DNA of 64,000 bases from Arbacia lixula (Eukaryota > Echinodermata > Echinoidea > Arbacioida > Arbaciidae). The position numbers and the translations under genes were made by a program. The stretch's first letter is position 1. Every line of letters starts with the position of its first letter. This document shows, one piece after another, positions 1 through 11,568 of the stretch. The notes under the pieces are model-generated. The model was not told the DNA's origin, made no database searches, and was given only the letters and a program-made list of their open reading frames with translations. The stretch covers positions 16,417,860-16,481,859 of the forward strand of contig OZ022591.1 in the NCBI GenBank assembly GCA_963669155.1. Reading direction: 5' to 3'.

Positions 1-68
1 GCTGCTGGCTGTCCGCGGAGCTGAGCTCGTAGTCTGTGGTGCAGTTAATGGAGATTCCGTTTGGAATC
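1..68 (-). CDS. Gene 1 exon 4 (partial): start of Ser/Thr-rich region
   Basis: The acceptor ATCTTCAG|GA, read in the phase set by the previous exon, gives a short Ser/Thr/Pro/Ala-rich stretch (TAPQTTSSAPRTASS) that runs off the window. The position equals that of the mucin exon in gene 3. The phase-2 reading is also open and faintly Sushi-like, but it does not fit the upstream donor. Confidence 0.55.
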
Positions 69-2298
69 CTGAAGATAAAAATATGACATGATTGTGACAA
101 AATGAAAAGGAAGAAGGAAGAAGATAGTGTCGAGAAATATGATCGGTTGAGAGCACATTAACTATTCTCATTAATTTTGAAATGAAATATTAGGCACATT
201 TATTAGCAGTAAGTATAGCGGAATCACGGCGGACTACTCACGAATGTGAATGAGTCAGATTGAATGAGACTCTTAACTTTTTGTATCTACATGTTATCGT
301 TTCTCAACTCGCTAAAATATCTGGCTTGGGATGGTTTACCTTGAAGAAAGGTTAGTTTTAATTAAAGTAGATGCATGAATGGAACATATTAGTGAAGGTT
401 TCACGAAAATTCCGTCAAAGGATAAGAAAGATATGATCTATTGAAATTTCAATTTTGTGACGTCACACGACAGAAAAGATTAGTCGCGGGAGATGAGGCA
501 TCGATGTGGGAGGGGGAGGGAGGGGGGGGGGGGGGGGGTTGTAGCTTACCAGAACATGACGGGTTTACAGAGGTAGGACTCGGTTCCCATTGGCCGTTTG
601 CGCAGGTGGCCTGGTTGTCTCCAAGCACAGGGATGGCTTCATCCGTGCAGCTGTAAGTCACCGTGTCCCCGTGACTGTAAGATGTCTCAGTCGGTTCAAA
701 GATGACGTCAGGGCCAACCTCGGGCGCCGCACAATCAACTGTACTCAACGACACAAACACGGCCTAATAAAGCCACTACAACCTAATGTTATCTATTGTG
801 ATAACAGTTCCCAATAGGTACCCGCCTGTTGATTCCAGTTGTAAGATAATATGTTGTGTCCCTTCATTAATCAGTTATATAATGTGAGATCCCTGCTGAA
901 GTGGCATTAGCGTAACAAATCCGTTATATGATTGTATGAGAATTCAAATTGTATTCATCAGTAGTGAATCCTAATAACCCCAACTGTCCTTTACATTTCA
1001 AGAGAAACTCAGCTTGACAAACAAATGACAGATGTTCTCTTTTTCATGCATTTTTTGAACCCTACATCACTCTCTATTTTCATGTTTCATACACTGGAAC
1101 CAGCTCTATACAGATATTCCTCCTTAAAAAATACTTCTAGTTGAACTAAGTCGTAAAGCTGTTTTCCTCTTTATTTATGATCTGGAAATATGTTTGTTTT
1201 GAAGTTTACAAAACATTCTGCAGAATTTGGATTTACATGTGTTTGAAGTATAATGCGAAAGTTGTATCAGTACATGTATGCTTTTCATTACAATTGAGCT
1301 TCCAACTTAAGACCGTAAACCACACTCTGTATTTGAATGATAGAGATGCACGCACAGGTAAAAAATGAATTCATTGATTGGTATATGAAACGTAATAGGG
1401 ATAGTGAAAATGAACCCGCAATCATGACCGAACTCTTTTTTCGCCAGCACTGATACATATCTCATTTGATTTCAATTATTGTATGAATGATATGTAATAA
1501 CTATATAATTAACCTTCATTTTTTTTCTGAAATCAAAGACGAATACGTCAGATGCATGATAAAACGATTCTACCCTAATATACCATATTTCTTCCGTATG
1601 TATGTACATGCTATGTAAGTCGTCAGGTTCAAACAATAATTTACTTATGGTAAACCAAAGGCTTGTCCGAGGTTTTTTTTTTCTGATTAGGAAGAGCTAA
1701 TAGATATAGAATACAGCTAGTGCAAACGTTGTGAAAAGCTTACGAAAACGGCTTATTACGGGTCCATGAAAACAAATTAGATAAGATTGAATAAACTCTA
1801 TAAGTGAACTCTATAAGTTGTCTTACGGTAACATATCAGGAGGTTCTCCGACCACTCGCCGGTGACAAGGCAGAAGCTAAAGGTCGCCCCCGCCCCCGCA
1901 GATCCCTCGGCGCACGTCATCTGTACTAATGCACTTGTTTCGTATTCATCCTGCTGTGGGTTGAATACTGTATTGGCGTACTCCTCTGTGGTTGGCAATG
2001 TACATACTGTAATATGATGTATACATAAGTATTATTAATCTTTCGTTATTACGATTGTAAGTGGATGGAAAATAGAGAAAGGGAGGGGGCGGGGTGATCA
2101 CGAGTGAGAAAGAGGTACAATAGATAGGTAGAGGTAGAAGGAGAAGCGAGGTAGAGAAGTATTGATGATGAGGGAGAAGGGAGATGTGGAAGAGAGAGAG
2201 AGAGGGAGACCAAGAGAAATAGGGAGAAAGAGACAGAGAGAGAGAGAGAAAGAGAGAGAGACAGACAGACAGAACAGGAAAGTTATAGAGCGAGAGGC

Positions 2299-2363
<65 letters not shown>

Positions 2364-4225
2364 AGGGAGTATCGGTGGGGTGGGGAGCATATATAGGAAG
2401 AAAAAATACAATATAATGCAATATAAATAAATGACGCAACTTTTCTAATGCCATTTTGTCTTTAATGTATTTTGTTGTCACATTGATTCGTCCAATTGCT
2501 CTCTCCATCAATATTAATATATCTCTCGTTACATTATTCGACCTTATCTCGCCAATAAACTACAATGTGTACTCATTCACAACTCAAACAACCATTGCAC
2601 ATGAACAAATAGCATTCAGGAGCATTCAGTAATATTTCACCCATCTTTGATGAAAAATGCAATGATATAAGGACGAAGAAGGTTAAAACTCCATATGTAT
2701 CCAACTGATTTTCACAACTATAATCCTATGAGACGGACAATTGCGCTATTTTAATGCGCTGTTATCATTCGTGAAATAAGTTAAGAAATGATATACATGT
2801 TTACATTGTCACCAATTTCTTCTTGCAACCATACACGAATTGTATACAAGGCTTTAAAGAAAAAAAAAAGACCATTAAAACTCTTAATTTAAGTTTAAGT
2901 AACTAACATATACTGACTGCTCGGATTATCCAAATGTCCTATGCACTGCGAATAATCTCGACGGACCACAGTTTAAATAGTCCCGTGTCAAGGCTGTCGC
3001 GCATTTCTACACCAAACTATTCAATAATAAAAAGGGTCTGGCTGTAGCAGACTAATCATTCTCAATGTCACCTCTAACTCCTCTGAGAAAATGGCAGGAT
3101 GATACAGTGACTAGTCTTAGTTTACTCGACTCTATTTATCATTTGGGATGAGAAATGTCCAACAGTCTGGACACCAGACTAGTATGTACAGTCTGTATGG
3201 AAGGCGGACTACGTAATGATAAATGACTTGTCACGACAATCAATGTGTTTTGTATAAAAATGTGCACCTGTTATCAAGACAGTGTCATTTGTTTGGATAA
3301 CAGCAAGCGATTAAGCTCTGACTACATCATCACCACACAAAATGGTGTTCTTTTATCAAAGCGAAGAATTTGGTGCACTCTACTCAGAAGCATGCTTTTA
3401 TGATAACTGGATTATCTTTTGTTGATGTTCAGACATGGGCTTAAATGTATATACATGATTACACTGCAGTCGAACGAAAATGATTGTCATTGTTGGAAAC
3501 CTTGTTACTTTCTTTCACATCAAGTTTCCATTTAATGTTATTTTTATGATTAGCAATAATTTCAGATTACAATTCCGCTTGATAATTCACTCATATGAGA
3601 CCGTTACTTATTTCTCCGAGTATATTTGATGGCTCACAACAAAGAAGCAAACACTGAATGGTCCGTAACACGTTAGGCTGCATGATTTTTTCGTCGTGAT
3701 TAAGGGGATTTTATACTTCATCGGACACACGCAATATTTACTGTGAGCGCGCATATTGAAAAGCCACTGAAAGCCGTGTTGTAGCTGAGAGCTGCGGTGC
3801 GCAATAAAAAAGGTTGTTTTGCGATTTTCTGGCATTGCTCTAAAATCACACACTAACCTTATTTAACCATACCCCACCCTAAATCTAATCCTTTTCTAGT
3901 CCGGATCCTAATCATAATATATAACTTTGTCGCTGTATATTCATCGAGGAACCCATGAAAATTGATCAGAATGAGGAAAACCCCATTTTGTCTCACGCTT
4001 TGTGTACCTCACTATCTCGTGGTGCCAAAAGAGATTCGGTATGTGCCTGATGAGGTTAAGGTTCGAGAAAGTTTCATGGTGTGTTTGCTGCTGGTGCTAG
4101 TGAGGTGCTACCTATCATTATCATGATTATGAAATTATCTGAAAGATTTATTTAACTGGATAGTCGCCGTCCTCTATTTTCATCGTTCCTGCGAGAACTT
4201 ATGGAGAAATAGCTGCATATGCACA

Positions 4226-4256
<31 letters not shown>

Positions 4257-7200
4257 TATGTAAAGTCGCACACACACACACACACACACATAACCGCATA
4301 TATAATCGTATACACATAAGCACAATACTCACTTCCCCAAACAAACTTACAACCTATGAATAATTGGAAAGAATTTCCGGATATGAAGTGGTTATGTATT
4401 CTCTCTAAAACCCAGGCACCCACACATAGACCAACAAGAACACACACATATATCCACATCTCATGCAATATGTATCATTCATACATTCAATGATGCAATG
4501 GTACACACAAATATATATACTGACACACATACACAATCGCACACATAATGTCTAGACACACACATCCATACAATCGCACACATACGTAAATACACACATT
4601 TTGGAGGGCTCATGCTTGAACTTTAACGGACACACCCTCTTGTAAACGCAGATTCCTATTGGCTGCTACTTCAGTCATCCTATATCGACGTTAAAGGGAT
4701 AGTTCACACTGAAGATACGTTGGTTTTAATCAAAGCAGAAACATGTATGAAATATATTAGTGGAATTTTGACGAAAATCCTTCTAAGGATGAGAAAGTTA
4801 CGATCTTCATAATTTTTAATTTTGTGACGTCACATGCGAGATGCTCTCCCACATATTGTGTTTAATATAATGACATAAATCATTTTTTTTCCGTTTTTGA
4901 CAACGGAATTATTTCAATACAGGTTTGTGTGTAAATATGTATCAAATGCGAAAATAAGAGGATGCGTAATGGTTTTAAAAAATGCACATTTTCGAAAAAA
5001 AAATGTACACAACATGATTATGGGAGAGCGCCTCGCACGTGACGCCACGAAGTCTTAATTATAACAGATCATACCTTTGTTATCCCTTTGATGGATTTAT
5101 TTTCAACAAACCTATACTCATATGTTTCTTTCTTCTCTCTATTTTTTTATTGAAATGAACCTAATTTCACGGTGAACTAGCCCTTTAACGTTATAATGAA
5201 GAATAGAGCCCTATGTACTTTACAATACTGTTATCCGAACTTTGGTTTGTCAATATCAGCTATCTGTACATGTTTCATCATTTACATGTATGTGTTTACC
5301 CAGCGCTTTCACATTCGTTTATATAAAAAAAATCAGGATATCATTTTTACATTATTTTACACCAATGTGCGCATTCGCAGTTAAGAAACCTCATTTGATA
5401 TCACAACATATCTATGAATAGTTGATTCAAACTACTTCGTGTATGTACCCCCTGTCCTAGATATACGTATATTTCCGTATTTTACGTATATTTTTTATCA
5501 TGATCGTAGTGTTTTACTATACACTCAACATGAAGTGGTCAGGTTTTGGGGGAAATGCTGTAACATACATACTGTATATAGCAATCTGGGCACTATTTTG
5601 ATATGATAATTTGGCTTACATAAGTACTAGCCACGCATACGTTCAATTCATGCTGTAACCAATTTCATCAATATAACTATTATGACACCTCTTGGCTTCA
5701 CATTTAATAATTTATGGCATAAAGCTATGATTACAATGGACCAATACACCGATAAACCTGGGTTATGCTGCTTTTAAAGCTTTTCTGCAGCAAAATATAA
5801 TTCGTTTCGGTAAGGAAAATCGTGAAGCAACATTATAGAGTTAAACTGAAATTTACATCTTTATGTCAGTCCCAACTGAGTTTGAATTTCCTGAATTTAT
5901 AATGCAGTATAACGAATGCTTGGCTTTCTGTTATGCTATGATAATGCGTATGCGATTTTTGTGATTTGTATCACACCGACTGCCGTCATTTGAACAAATA
6001 TGGAAATAAAACATCCCCCAACAACATCATAAACGAAGTCCGTGCCAAATAAAATGTTGTTCTGTATGATTTATTAAAAAGACAAAAAATGGCGGAACAT
6101 TACGCCCAAGACGCGCAATGGGCGTAAACTAGTCAACACAATCGTGGTTTTAATTGACAGTCTGTGATACTTAGCTAACTAACAGACGAGGGAACGTGTG
6201 TTGGGGAAAAGTTGATACCCCCATTTTCATTATTCTACAGGAGTTATAGTACATCTGACCTTAAAATTTCACTGTTGGTATCCCCAAAATACGTGCTACA
6301 TATGTACAAGCTTTCATGAAGTTTGTAGATGTTTATAAAAGGGACGACCATCTTTACTCTGACGCAAAAAGAGGTTAATGCACGCAAAATATACCAAGGG
6401 TTATACGCATCCGTATCGAGGGTAAACCAATTTTGACAAACATTTGACAATTGCTTGGAAAGCTCCAAGCCAGCATAGTTGGTTTATTTGTATGACGCTA
6501 GAAAATACGTGTAAGGGCACGAACGAAAATTCGTTTTCATTTAGACATAATACTCATACAAATAAATCTGACAATGCAAATGTTTAAATTGAGCAAATGT
6601 TTTCTTTTGTCAATTCATCTATTTTTCGCACACAGACATGGTATTTTCTAAGAAGTGTTGTTTACCTTACGTGCACATATTGGGAGACAAATAAATTAGG
6701 TTGCCGGTTATATTATGGGTCACAAGGATACAGGATAATCGAGGTTTTGAACTTTTGTTCTGTTCCATAATAAGCCCTGCTCTGGAAGTGAGGTGCGCTA
6801 TACACAATTTCAACAACAACTCTTGACGACTTAATTAAAGCACCAATATATCCTTGCAACCAAAGACAAAATGGTTGTCTGCTTCTTATGGACATTTTTT
6901 TTTCGTAACGTTGTAGTGCCTACAATTCTTCTCGTTGTGCATTCTCCTCAAAAGTGTACATGATTTTTATTTGTATGTCTGACATGTCCTGCTTTCTAGT
7001 CCATTGAGGAATAATTGAATAATATTTGAAAAATTTAAACTGTGATCCAAACGAAAGATATTCCTGACAAACTCATTAAAAATATTCACATTTGTAACGA
7101 CACATCATGATGTTTAATCACTTTACTACAAATGATTTGAATCCTGATCCTGATCCTGATCCTGAACAATAATTGTCATGAAATCATCACAGATAAATCA

Positions 7201-7337
7201 CGTGTTCGAGTACATATCATTTTACACCCCATTACTAAGATACTTTTCTTACCTCCATAGACAGATGTCGGATGGAAGCTGAAGGCAATACATAGTGAGA
7301 ATACAAAGGGAATGTGCAGGAACGCTTTCCTCTCCAT
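1..7337 (-). CDS. Gene 1: Sushi-mucin protein, 5' part (3' end beyond window)
   Basis: Four minus-strand exons can be joined: 7253-7337, 1827-2006, 550-738 and 1-68 (open at the left edge). All junctions are GT-AG and phase 1. The start codon at 7335-7337 opens a hydrophobic signal peptide (MERKAFLHIPFVFSLCIAFS). It is followed by two Sushi/CCP domains (residues about 29-88 and 89-151), each with four Cys and the Trp before the last Cys. The last visible exon is Ser/Thr/Pro-rich and probably begins a mucin stalk. The layout matches the first four exons of gene 3, so the missing part may hold a SEA domain and a TM helix; that is inference. The product should be secreted or on the cell surface. 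Gene 1 is the leftmost member of the minus-strand cluster. I saw no clear TATA box near the start. Other possibility: a purely secreted Sushi protein. Confidence 0.8.
340..470. repeat. Partial copy of the CRE-bearing MITE family
   Basis: The sequence here, including TTCCGTCAAAGGATAAGAAAG and CAATTTTGTGACGTCAC, matches the left arm of the elements at 4691-5188 and 50033-50507. It includes a TGACGTCA palindrome at 458-465. The right arm is missing. It lies in the last visible intron of gene 1. Confidence 0.6.
511..539. repeat. Poly-G tract
   Basis: A G-rich run ending in about 18 consecutive G, only some 11 bases 3' (on the gene strand) of the donor of gene 1 exon 3. On the transcript it reads as poly-C. 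Confidence 0.9.
550..738 (-). CDS. Gene 1 exon 3: Sushi domain (type S2)
   Basis: A 189-base phase 1-1 exon. It encodes a CCP module that starts DCAAPEVG, with VTYSC, the block GDNQATCANGQWEP, and a final PSC. The ATCxxGxWxP signature is shared with Sushi 2 of genes 3 and 4. Acceptor TACAG|TT, donor TG|GTAAGC. Confidence 0.87.
1827..2006 (-). CDS. Gene 1 exon 2: Sushi domain (type S1)
   Basis: A 180-base phase 1-1 exon between ATTACAG and C|GTAAGA. It encodes one CCP module: VCTLP at the start, VQMTC, FSFC, GEW and a final ICY. The Cys1-Cys2-Cys3-Trp-Cys4 order is typical of Sushi domains. The xFSFC/xYSYC pattern before the Trp groups it with the first Sushi of genes 3 and 4. Confidence 0.85.
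2080..2370. repeat. (GA)n microsatellite in gene 1 intron 1
   Basis: A long imperfect GA/GAGA tract. On the gene 1 sense strand it is (CT)n, beginning about 75 bases upstream of the acceptor of exon 2. The ORFs seen across it are repeat artefacts. Confidence 0.9.
4223..4290. repeat. (CA)n microsatellite
   Basis: Two CA runs separated by TAGATATATGTAAAGTCG, inside gene 1 intron 1. More scattered CA-rich sequence continues to about 4600. Confidence 0.9.
4691..5188. mobile_element. MITE-like element with TTAAAGGG inverted ends, full length
   Basis: The left end TTAAAGGGATAGTTCAC and the right end GTGAACTAGCCCTTTAA are inverted copies. The inverted similarity extends inward (CACTGAA against TTCACGGTG; GGAGAGC against GCTCTCC). 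The element is about 498 bp with no coding capacity. It carries TGACGTCA at 4825-4832. TTAA occurs at both ends, which may be the target duplication or part of the termini. It lies in gene 1 intron 1. A second near-complete copy is at 50033-50507 and a partial one at 340-470. Confidence 0.75.
7253..7337 (-). CDS. Gene 1 exon 1: signal peptide
   Basis: ATG at 7335-7337 is followed by 28 codons plus one base. Basic residues (ERK) precede a hydrophobic core and a small-residue end (TSVYG). The donor is GGAG|GTAAGA, phase 1, as in exon 1 of genes 3 and 4. Confidence 0.8.
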
Positions 7338-10300
7338 AGTCTCCGTGAAGTCTCAAATGCCTCCTTGAGTAACTGTGGTGTGAGGGAAATATTAAGTGAA
7401 CGATTGTATTAAAGTGATATAAACATGAAAGTGGTAAATATCCTGAATACTTATGATAGGTTGATAATGTGAAAAGTAATATTTGAAAGGGTCTTACATG
7501 CCCCTAGGATCAAGATGAATTCATGAAAAAAAAATCAGAAACAAAATAAATATTTTTACCGGATGTTCAGACAAATGCGCTCCCGTAAGATGGCGTACAC
7601 GCTGTCGTATTCTTGGCGAAAACAGGCTTGACAATCCGTTAGGTAGATGAAAATGTATTCACGGAAACACAAATTCTATTAGCATGTAGGGGTTGGTTCT
7701 TAAGACTAATGTGATGAGGAACTCTAGGACCGATGAAAAATGATCTACAATACCACGCCTGTCACACATTTCATCAACTCTAAGGCAGCGGGCGAATAGG
7801 ATCATGAGAGGAAACGCACAATGACCGATTACTCTGGCAAAAACAAATATGTGCCAATTGAAAGAGTGTACACAATAAAATTTGCCACCCCCTTCTTGTT
7901 TAAAATACTGAATCATACGCGATTCTCTCCTGTATGATTTAACACAGGGACTCTCCGCTTACGATTCCTTGTTAGGTTTCTTCAAGTGCTGCCACCCGAT
8001 ATGCAAACAGAGAGAGAAAATGTTTGAGAATTTTAGGGGGACGCCTGCGGTTTAGTTTTCGCTGCACTTGAAAACGTTTGAACTTCGGGAGTTGCCTGCT
8101 ACACAGACACTGACATAGGCTTGTACATATTGTTTGCTGTACTGTTTCAATAAGGAAAACCCCAAATTGGCAAGTACGTGGTAAAATAATATAACTGGTT
8201 ATGGAAAAAATTGGTATGAAAATAAATGCGGCGCACATATTTTCGCGTCTTGTTACAAATACATCGTAAACAAGTATGGCACACATCTTATTAGGCAGGT
8301 AATGACGTCAGTCTCGTATAAATTCCTGATCATGGAAAGTTGCCATGATTTTGTTGGGAATTTACAATTAACATTCCGAACATATTGATGCCATCATGTT
8401 ATCACAACTTTTTCGTTAACTCTGTGTACGCGGCATATATAGCGGCACTTTATACGGCATAAAAAGGCCTAAATCAGCCATTTAATGAGATAATTTGTAC
8501 ACATGAGTTTGATGATGCATTTTTAATACGTTCAATGTTACCATGGTAATATAGTCATTGTTATTCTAAGATATTCCTTGCCAGCAGAAATTCATTTTCT
8601 TCGAACACTAGATTGACGAATGTAACCTACGTCCAGTGGGGGAAGGGGGAGGGTACGGGGGGGGGGGGGTGTCCACACCATCCGCCCCAAGTTTCAACAT
8701 AGGTCTATCATCGCTTCATGAGACTAAATTTCTTCCCTTTCCTTGTCATTCTTGCCCCACCGTAAACGTATAGAAGATTCATTCATTTCTTCTTCTGAAT
8801 ATTATAGCCAATGGATTAACTACACGTTCATACACTTAGTTAGTGTAGTACTGTCGTTAGTACTGTCGTTTGTGATGTAAAAGAAAAGATGACGAAAGTT
8901 ACACGCAATGTTTCATCCCTGTGTACACACATGTACAACACATAACCAGTAACATTAAGAACAATATTGGTTAATAAGGCGTGACGGGACTTCTGAGTGT
9001 GTTTTTTTTTATTAATGTCAATGATTACTCTAGTCTGATAGGACTTAACCTGTATTAATGACGAGGTGCTCCCTCGTATGAATGGGACTTAATGGTCACC
9101 TCTGATGACGATCCGAAGCCGAGAAATTAGCAAACAATGGCGATTTGATGGAATGATGTATCGCGGCTCTCAGGTGATGCATCACTCTGCTATAGAACGA
9201 CAGAGCAGTTCTGTTCATTGTAAATAATACTCGTCATAGCTTACACTTGAAAACCACCACCGCCCTATAACACTTCAGGTTCTTGAAAGCAGTGCATGGA
9301 CGTAGCACAATACTAAGCCTAAATGGGCGGAAATGTAGTTATAGCATTTTCCAGACTATGAATAGCCCTATAAAAGTGAAATATTCTGGTTTGAAATACA
9401 CACAACGTAAAAACTTACCACTTTGGTTCCCTGAAGAGACATGGATGTCCAATTAAAGTAATGATATCAGCTACCTTACCTCGGTGCTAGGGACGATGTC
9501 AGGGACCGTATTAACTCTCTGGACGCCACATGTGAATTCATTCACACCCGTTATTTTTTAACCTAAATCATTCATACATTATATATTGGTATGATAAGAT
9601 ACACAATCTAACTTCACACCCGTTATTTTTTCACCTAAATCAGCAATTTGACGAGTTAATATGATAACAATGTATGTTAAAGATTTATCGATTAAATCTA
9701 AACCACATCCGTGTAAACGACTCACCAAGTCGTACGGTCACCCCCCCCCCCCCCAAATTGTCTGCACACGCCCAATTAACATTCAGAGACCGCTCTAATT
9801 GCGTTCACCCTATTTTTACCGCTGGTACATAATGCCATACCCTCGACAGAGACATCAAAACACTGATTGGTCACGTGGTTACAGCATACATACACAAACA
9901 TTACACTAACATATATACATTACCTATATACTCCCAGCCAACTCCAACTTGTCTAAAATGGGCCACCGTTCTATCTATCGGCATGTTACACTTCATTGCT
10001 CTTCCCTCTACGCGCGTCTGTGTCTCTCCCTTTCGCTCTTATGCATCCTCCTCTTCCTCATTACCATGGCTTTCTCTTCTTCTCTCTCTCACTCTCCCTC
10101 TCTCTCCCTCTCCCTCTCTATGTATCCCCATCTCTCTCTTCACAGTGTCAAAGCAACGGCAAGAACGTCAAAACATTGCTTCGACTCTATCAGACACATA
10201 GACTATGAAGATAACAGTGGGATGAAGTACATGACCAATACGATTTTATTCCTCCCGCAAAATCACATTCTAACTTATTTTATTGACATATAAAAACATT

Positions 10301-10411
10301 ATTTCCACTCTCTCTCCCTTTTTCTGTCTACCTGCCTGCTTCCCTGTATATTTCTTTTCCCTGTTTACGTGTAGTCTTCCTTCTCACCACCACATAACAC
10401 CCCACCCATCT

Positions 10412-10459
<48 letters not shown>

Positions 10460-10477
10460 CTCTCTCCCCTCTCTCTG

Positions 10478-10542
<65 letters not shown>

Positions 10543-10610
10543 TCTCTCTCTCCCCTCTCTCTACATCTCTCTCCTCTCTCTCTCTTTTTCTCTCCTCTCT
10601 CTCCCCCCCC

Positions 10611-10650
<40 letters not shown>

Positions 10651-10735
10651 CCCTCTCTCTCTATCTCTCCTCTCTCTCTCTCTCTCTCTCTCCCCCCTCC
10701 CTCTCTCCTTCTCTCTGTGGTCTTTCTCCATACAG
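7338..10735. other. Non-coding interval between gene 1 and gene 2
   Basis: No supported exons. It holds a G-rich run near 8640-8670, a C run near 9740-9754, and two copies of TTCACACCCGTTATTTTTT at about 9541 and 9612. Pyrimidine-rich stretches lie near 10050-10140 and 10410-10715. I looked on the plus strand for the upstream half of the gene 2 LamG domain and did not find it. Confidence 0.5.
10410..10715. repeat. (CT)n microsatellite just upstream of a LamG exon
   Basis: About 300 bases of almost uninterrupted CT on the plus strand, ending 20 bases before the 3' splice site at 10735. It can act as an extreme polypyrimidine tract for gene 2. Confidence 0.92.
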
Positions 10736-10839
10736 GCAAGGCTGTGAGGGAACACTGCTAGTGGACGATAAGGATGTGATAGAGGGCCAATCAGGTGGAG
10801 TCCTCAGAATGCTCAACGTCAAGGGGGCGCTATTTTTAG
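10736..10839 (+). CDS. Gene 2 penultimate exon: LamG middle strands
   Basis: Acceptor CCATACAG|G after a CT tract; donor TTAG|GTGAGA. It has one leading base, 34 codons and one trailing base. The encoded CEGTLLVDDKDVIEG and LNVKGALFLG match the LamG pattern of a VDD strand followed by LYLGG. Confidence 0.75.
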
Positions 10840-11111
10840 GTGAGATATACGGCAATTTGGTCAAACTTTGTCAAATGAACTCTCAACATATGATGCATTA
10901 GTTGATCTTTCTTTAATCGTGTTTTTTTCACTTCAAGTGAGAAATAATGGGAAGGGCGCTATTTTTAGATGAGATATGCTGCACTTTGGTCAAAATATAA
11001 TGTAATGATATTATGCATTGGTAAGTTACACTCTATGTTAATGTGCAAACCAAGTCGTTATGGGATGGTGAAATATAAGAATTTATGGTCATATCTCTCT
11101 CTCTCTCTCTC

Positions 11112-11158
<47 letters not shown>

Positions 11159-11568
11159 GTGTGTGTGTTATAGAATATAACATGTAAAATATATCTCATG
11201 AACGTAAAGTGTAACTTAGCAATGCACACAAAACAAGATTAAATCTGATCAACTAGACTTACTATTTTGGAGTAGAACTTTCCTGGATGATTCAAAATCT
11301 TCACTAACGTATTACCAATGCACAATATCATTAAATCATATTTGCCATGTAATTTTCTCATCTTTAATGTCATTATTCCATCCTCTCTCCCTGCCTTTGT
11401 ATAGGTACACCACCAGACGTAGACATCTTAGCAGGAGGAAAATACTCCAAGGGCATCGAGGCTTGCATCCAAGACTTGGAAGTCCAAATAGATGACGATC
11501 CTTCAAATGTCATCAACCTTTACGAGGACGCCTTAGCCGGTATAAATGTAGAGGACTGCGAGTTTTGA
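10736..11568 (+). CDS. Gene 2: 3' end of a LamG-domain protein
   Basis: Two plus-strand exons, 10736-10839 and 11405-11568, join in phase at LFLG|GTPPD and end in TGA at 11566-11568. The joined sequence is the second half of a laminin G domain: GTLLVDD, a Gly-rich turn, ALFLGGTPP, then ACIQDLEV and a closing DALAGINVEDC. The two Cys 31 residues apart fit the LamG C-terminal disulfide. LamG modules act extracellularly in matrix or adhesion proteins such as perlecan, agrin and neurexin; which family this is cannot be told from one half-domain. The first exon needs an upstream exon ending in phase 2, which I could not find. The gene is either nested around gene 1 with exons beyond the left edge, or a fragment. 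The intron carries a duplicated splice-donor region. Confidence 0.75.
11104..11168. repeat. (CT)n(TA)n(GT)n compound microsatellite
   Basis: A CT run passes into TATATA and then GTGTGT inside the gene 2 intron. Confidence 0.9.
11405..11568 (+). CDS. Gene 2 terminal exon: LamG C-terminus and stop
   Basis: Acceptor TTTGTATAG|GT. The exon encodes GTPPDVDILAGG and then KGIEACIQDLEVQ, then ends EDCEF-stop. The paired Cys and the NLYEDALAG segment are typical of the end of a LamG domain. The stop is three residues after the last Cys, so LamG is the final domain. Confidence 0.78.

Larger units (their letters stand above)
2371..7252. other. Gene 1 intron 1, remainder
   Basis: Apart from the CA repeat (4223-4290), the MITE (4691-5188) and a short (GATCCT)n run at 7141-7164, I see no exon-like sequence on either strand. 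The ORFs here lack domain signals and are near chance length for AT-rich DNA. Confidence 0.6.

Noticed and set aside
7139-7166. (GATCCT)n run considered as a short direct-repeat array
   Set aside because: Only four to five units of a hexamer without spacers; a simple repeat, not an array of spaced repeats.
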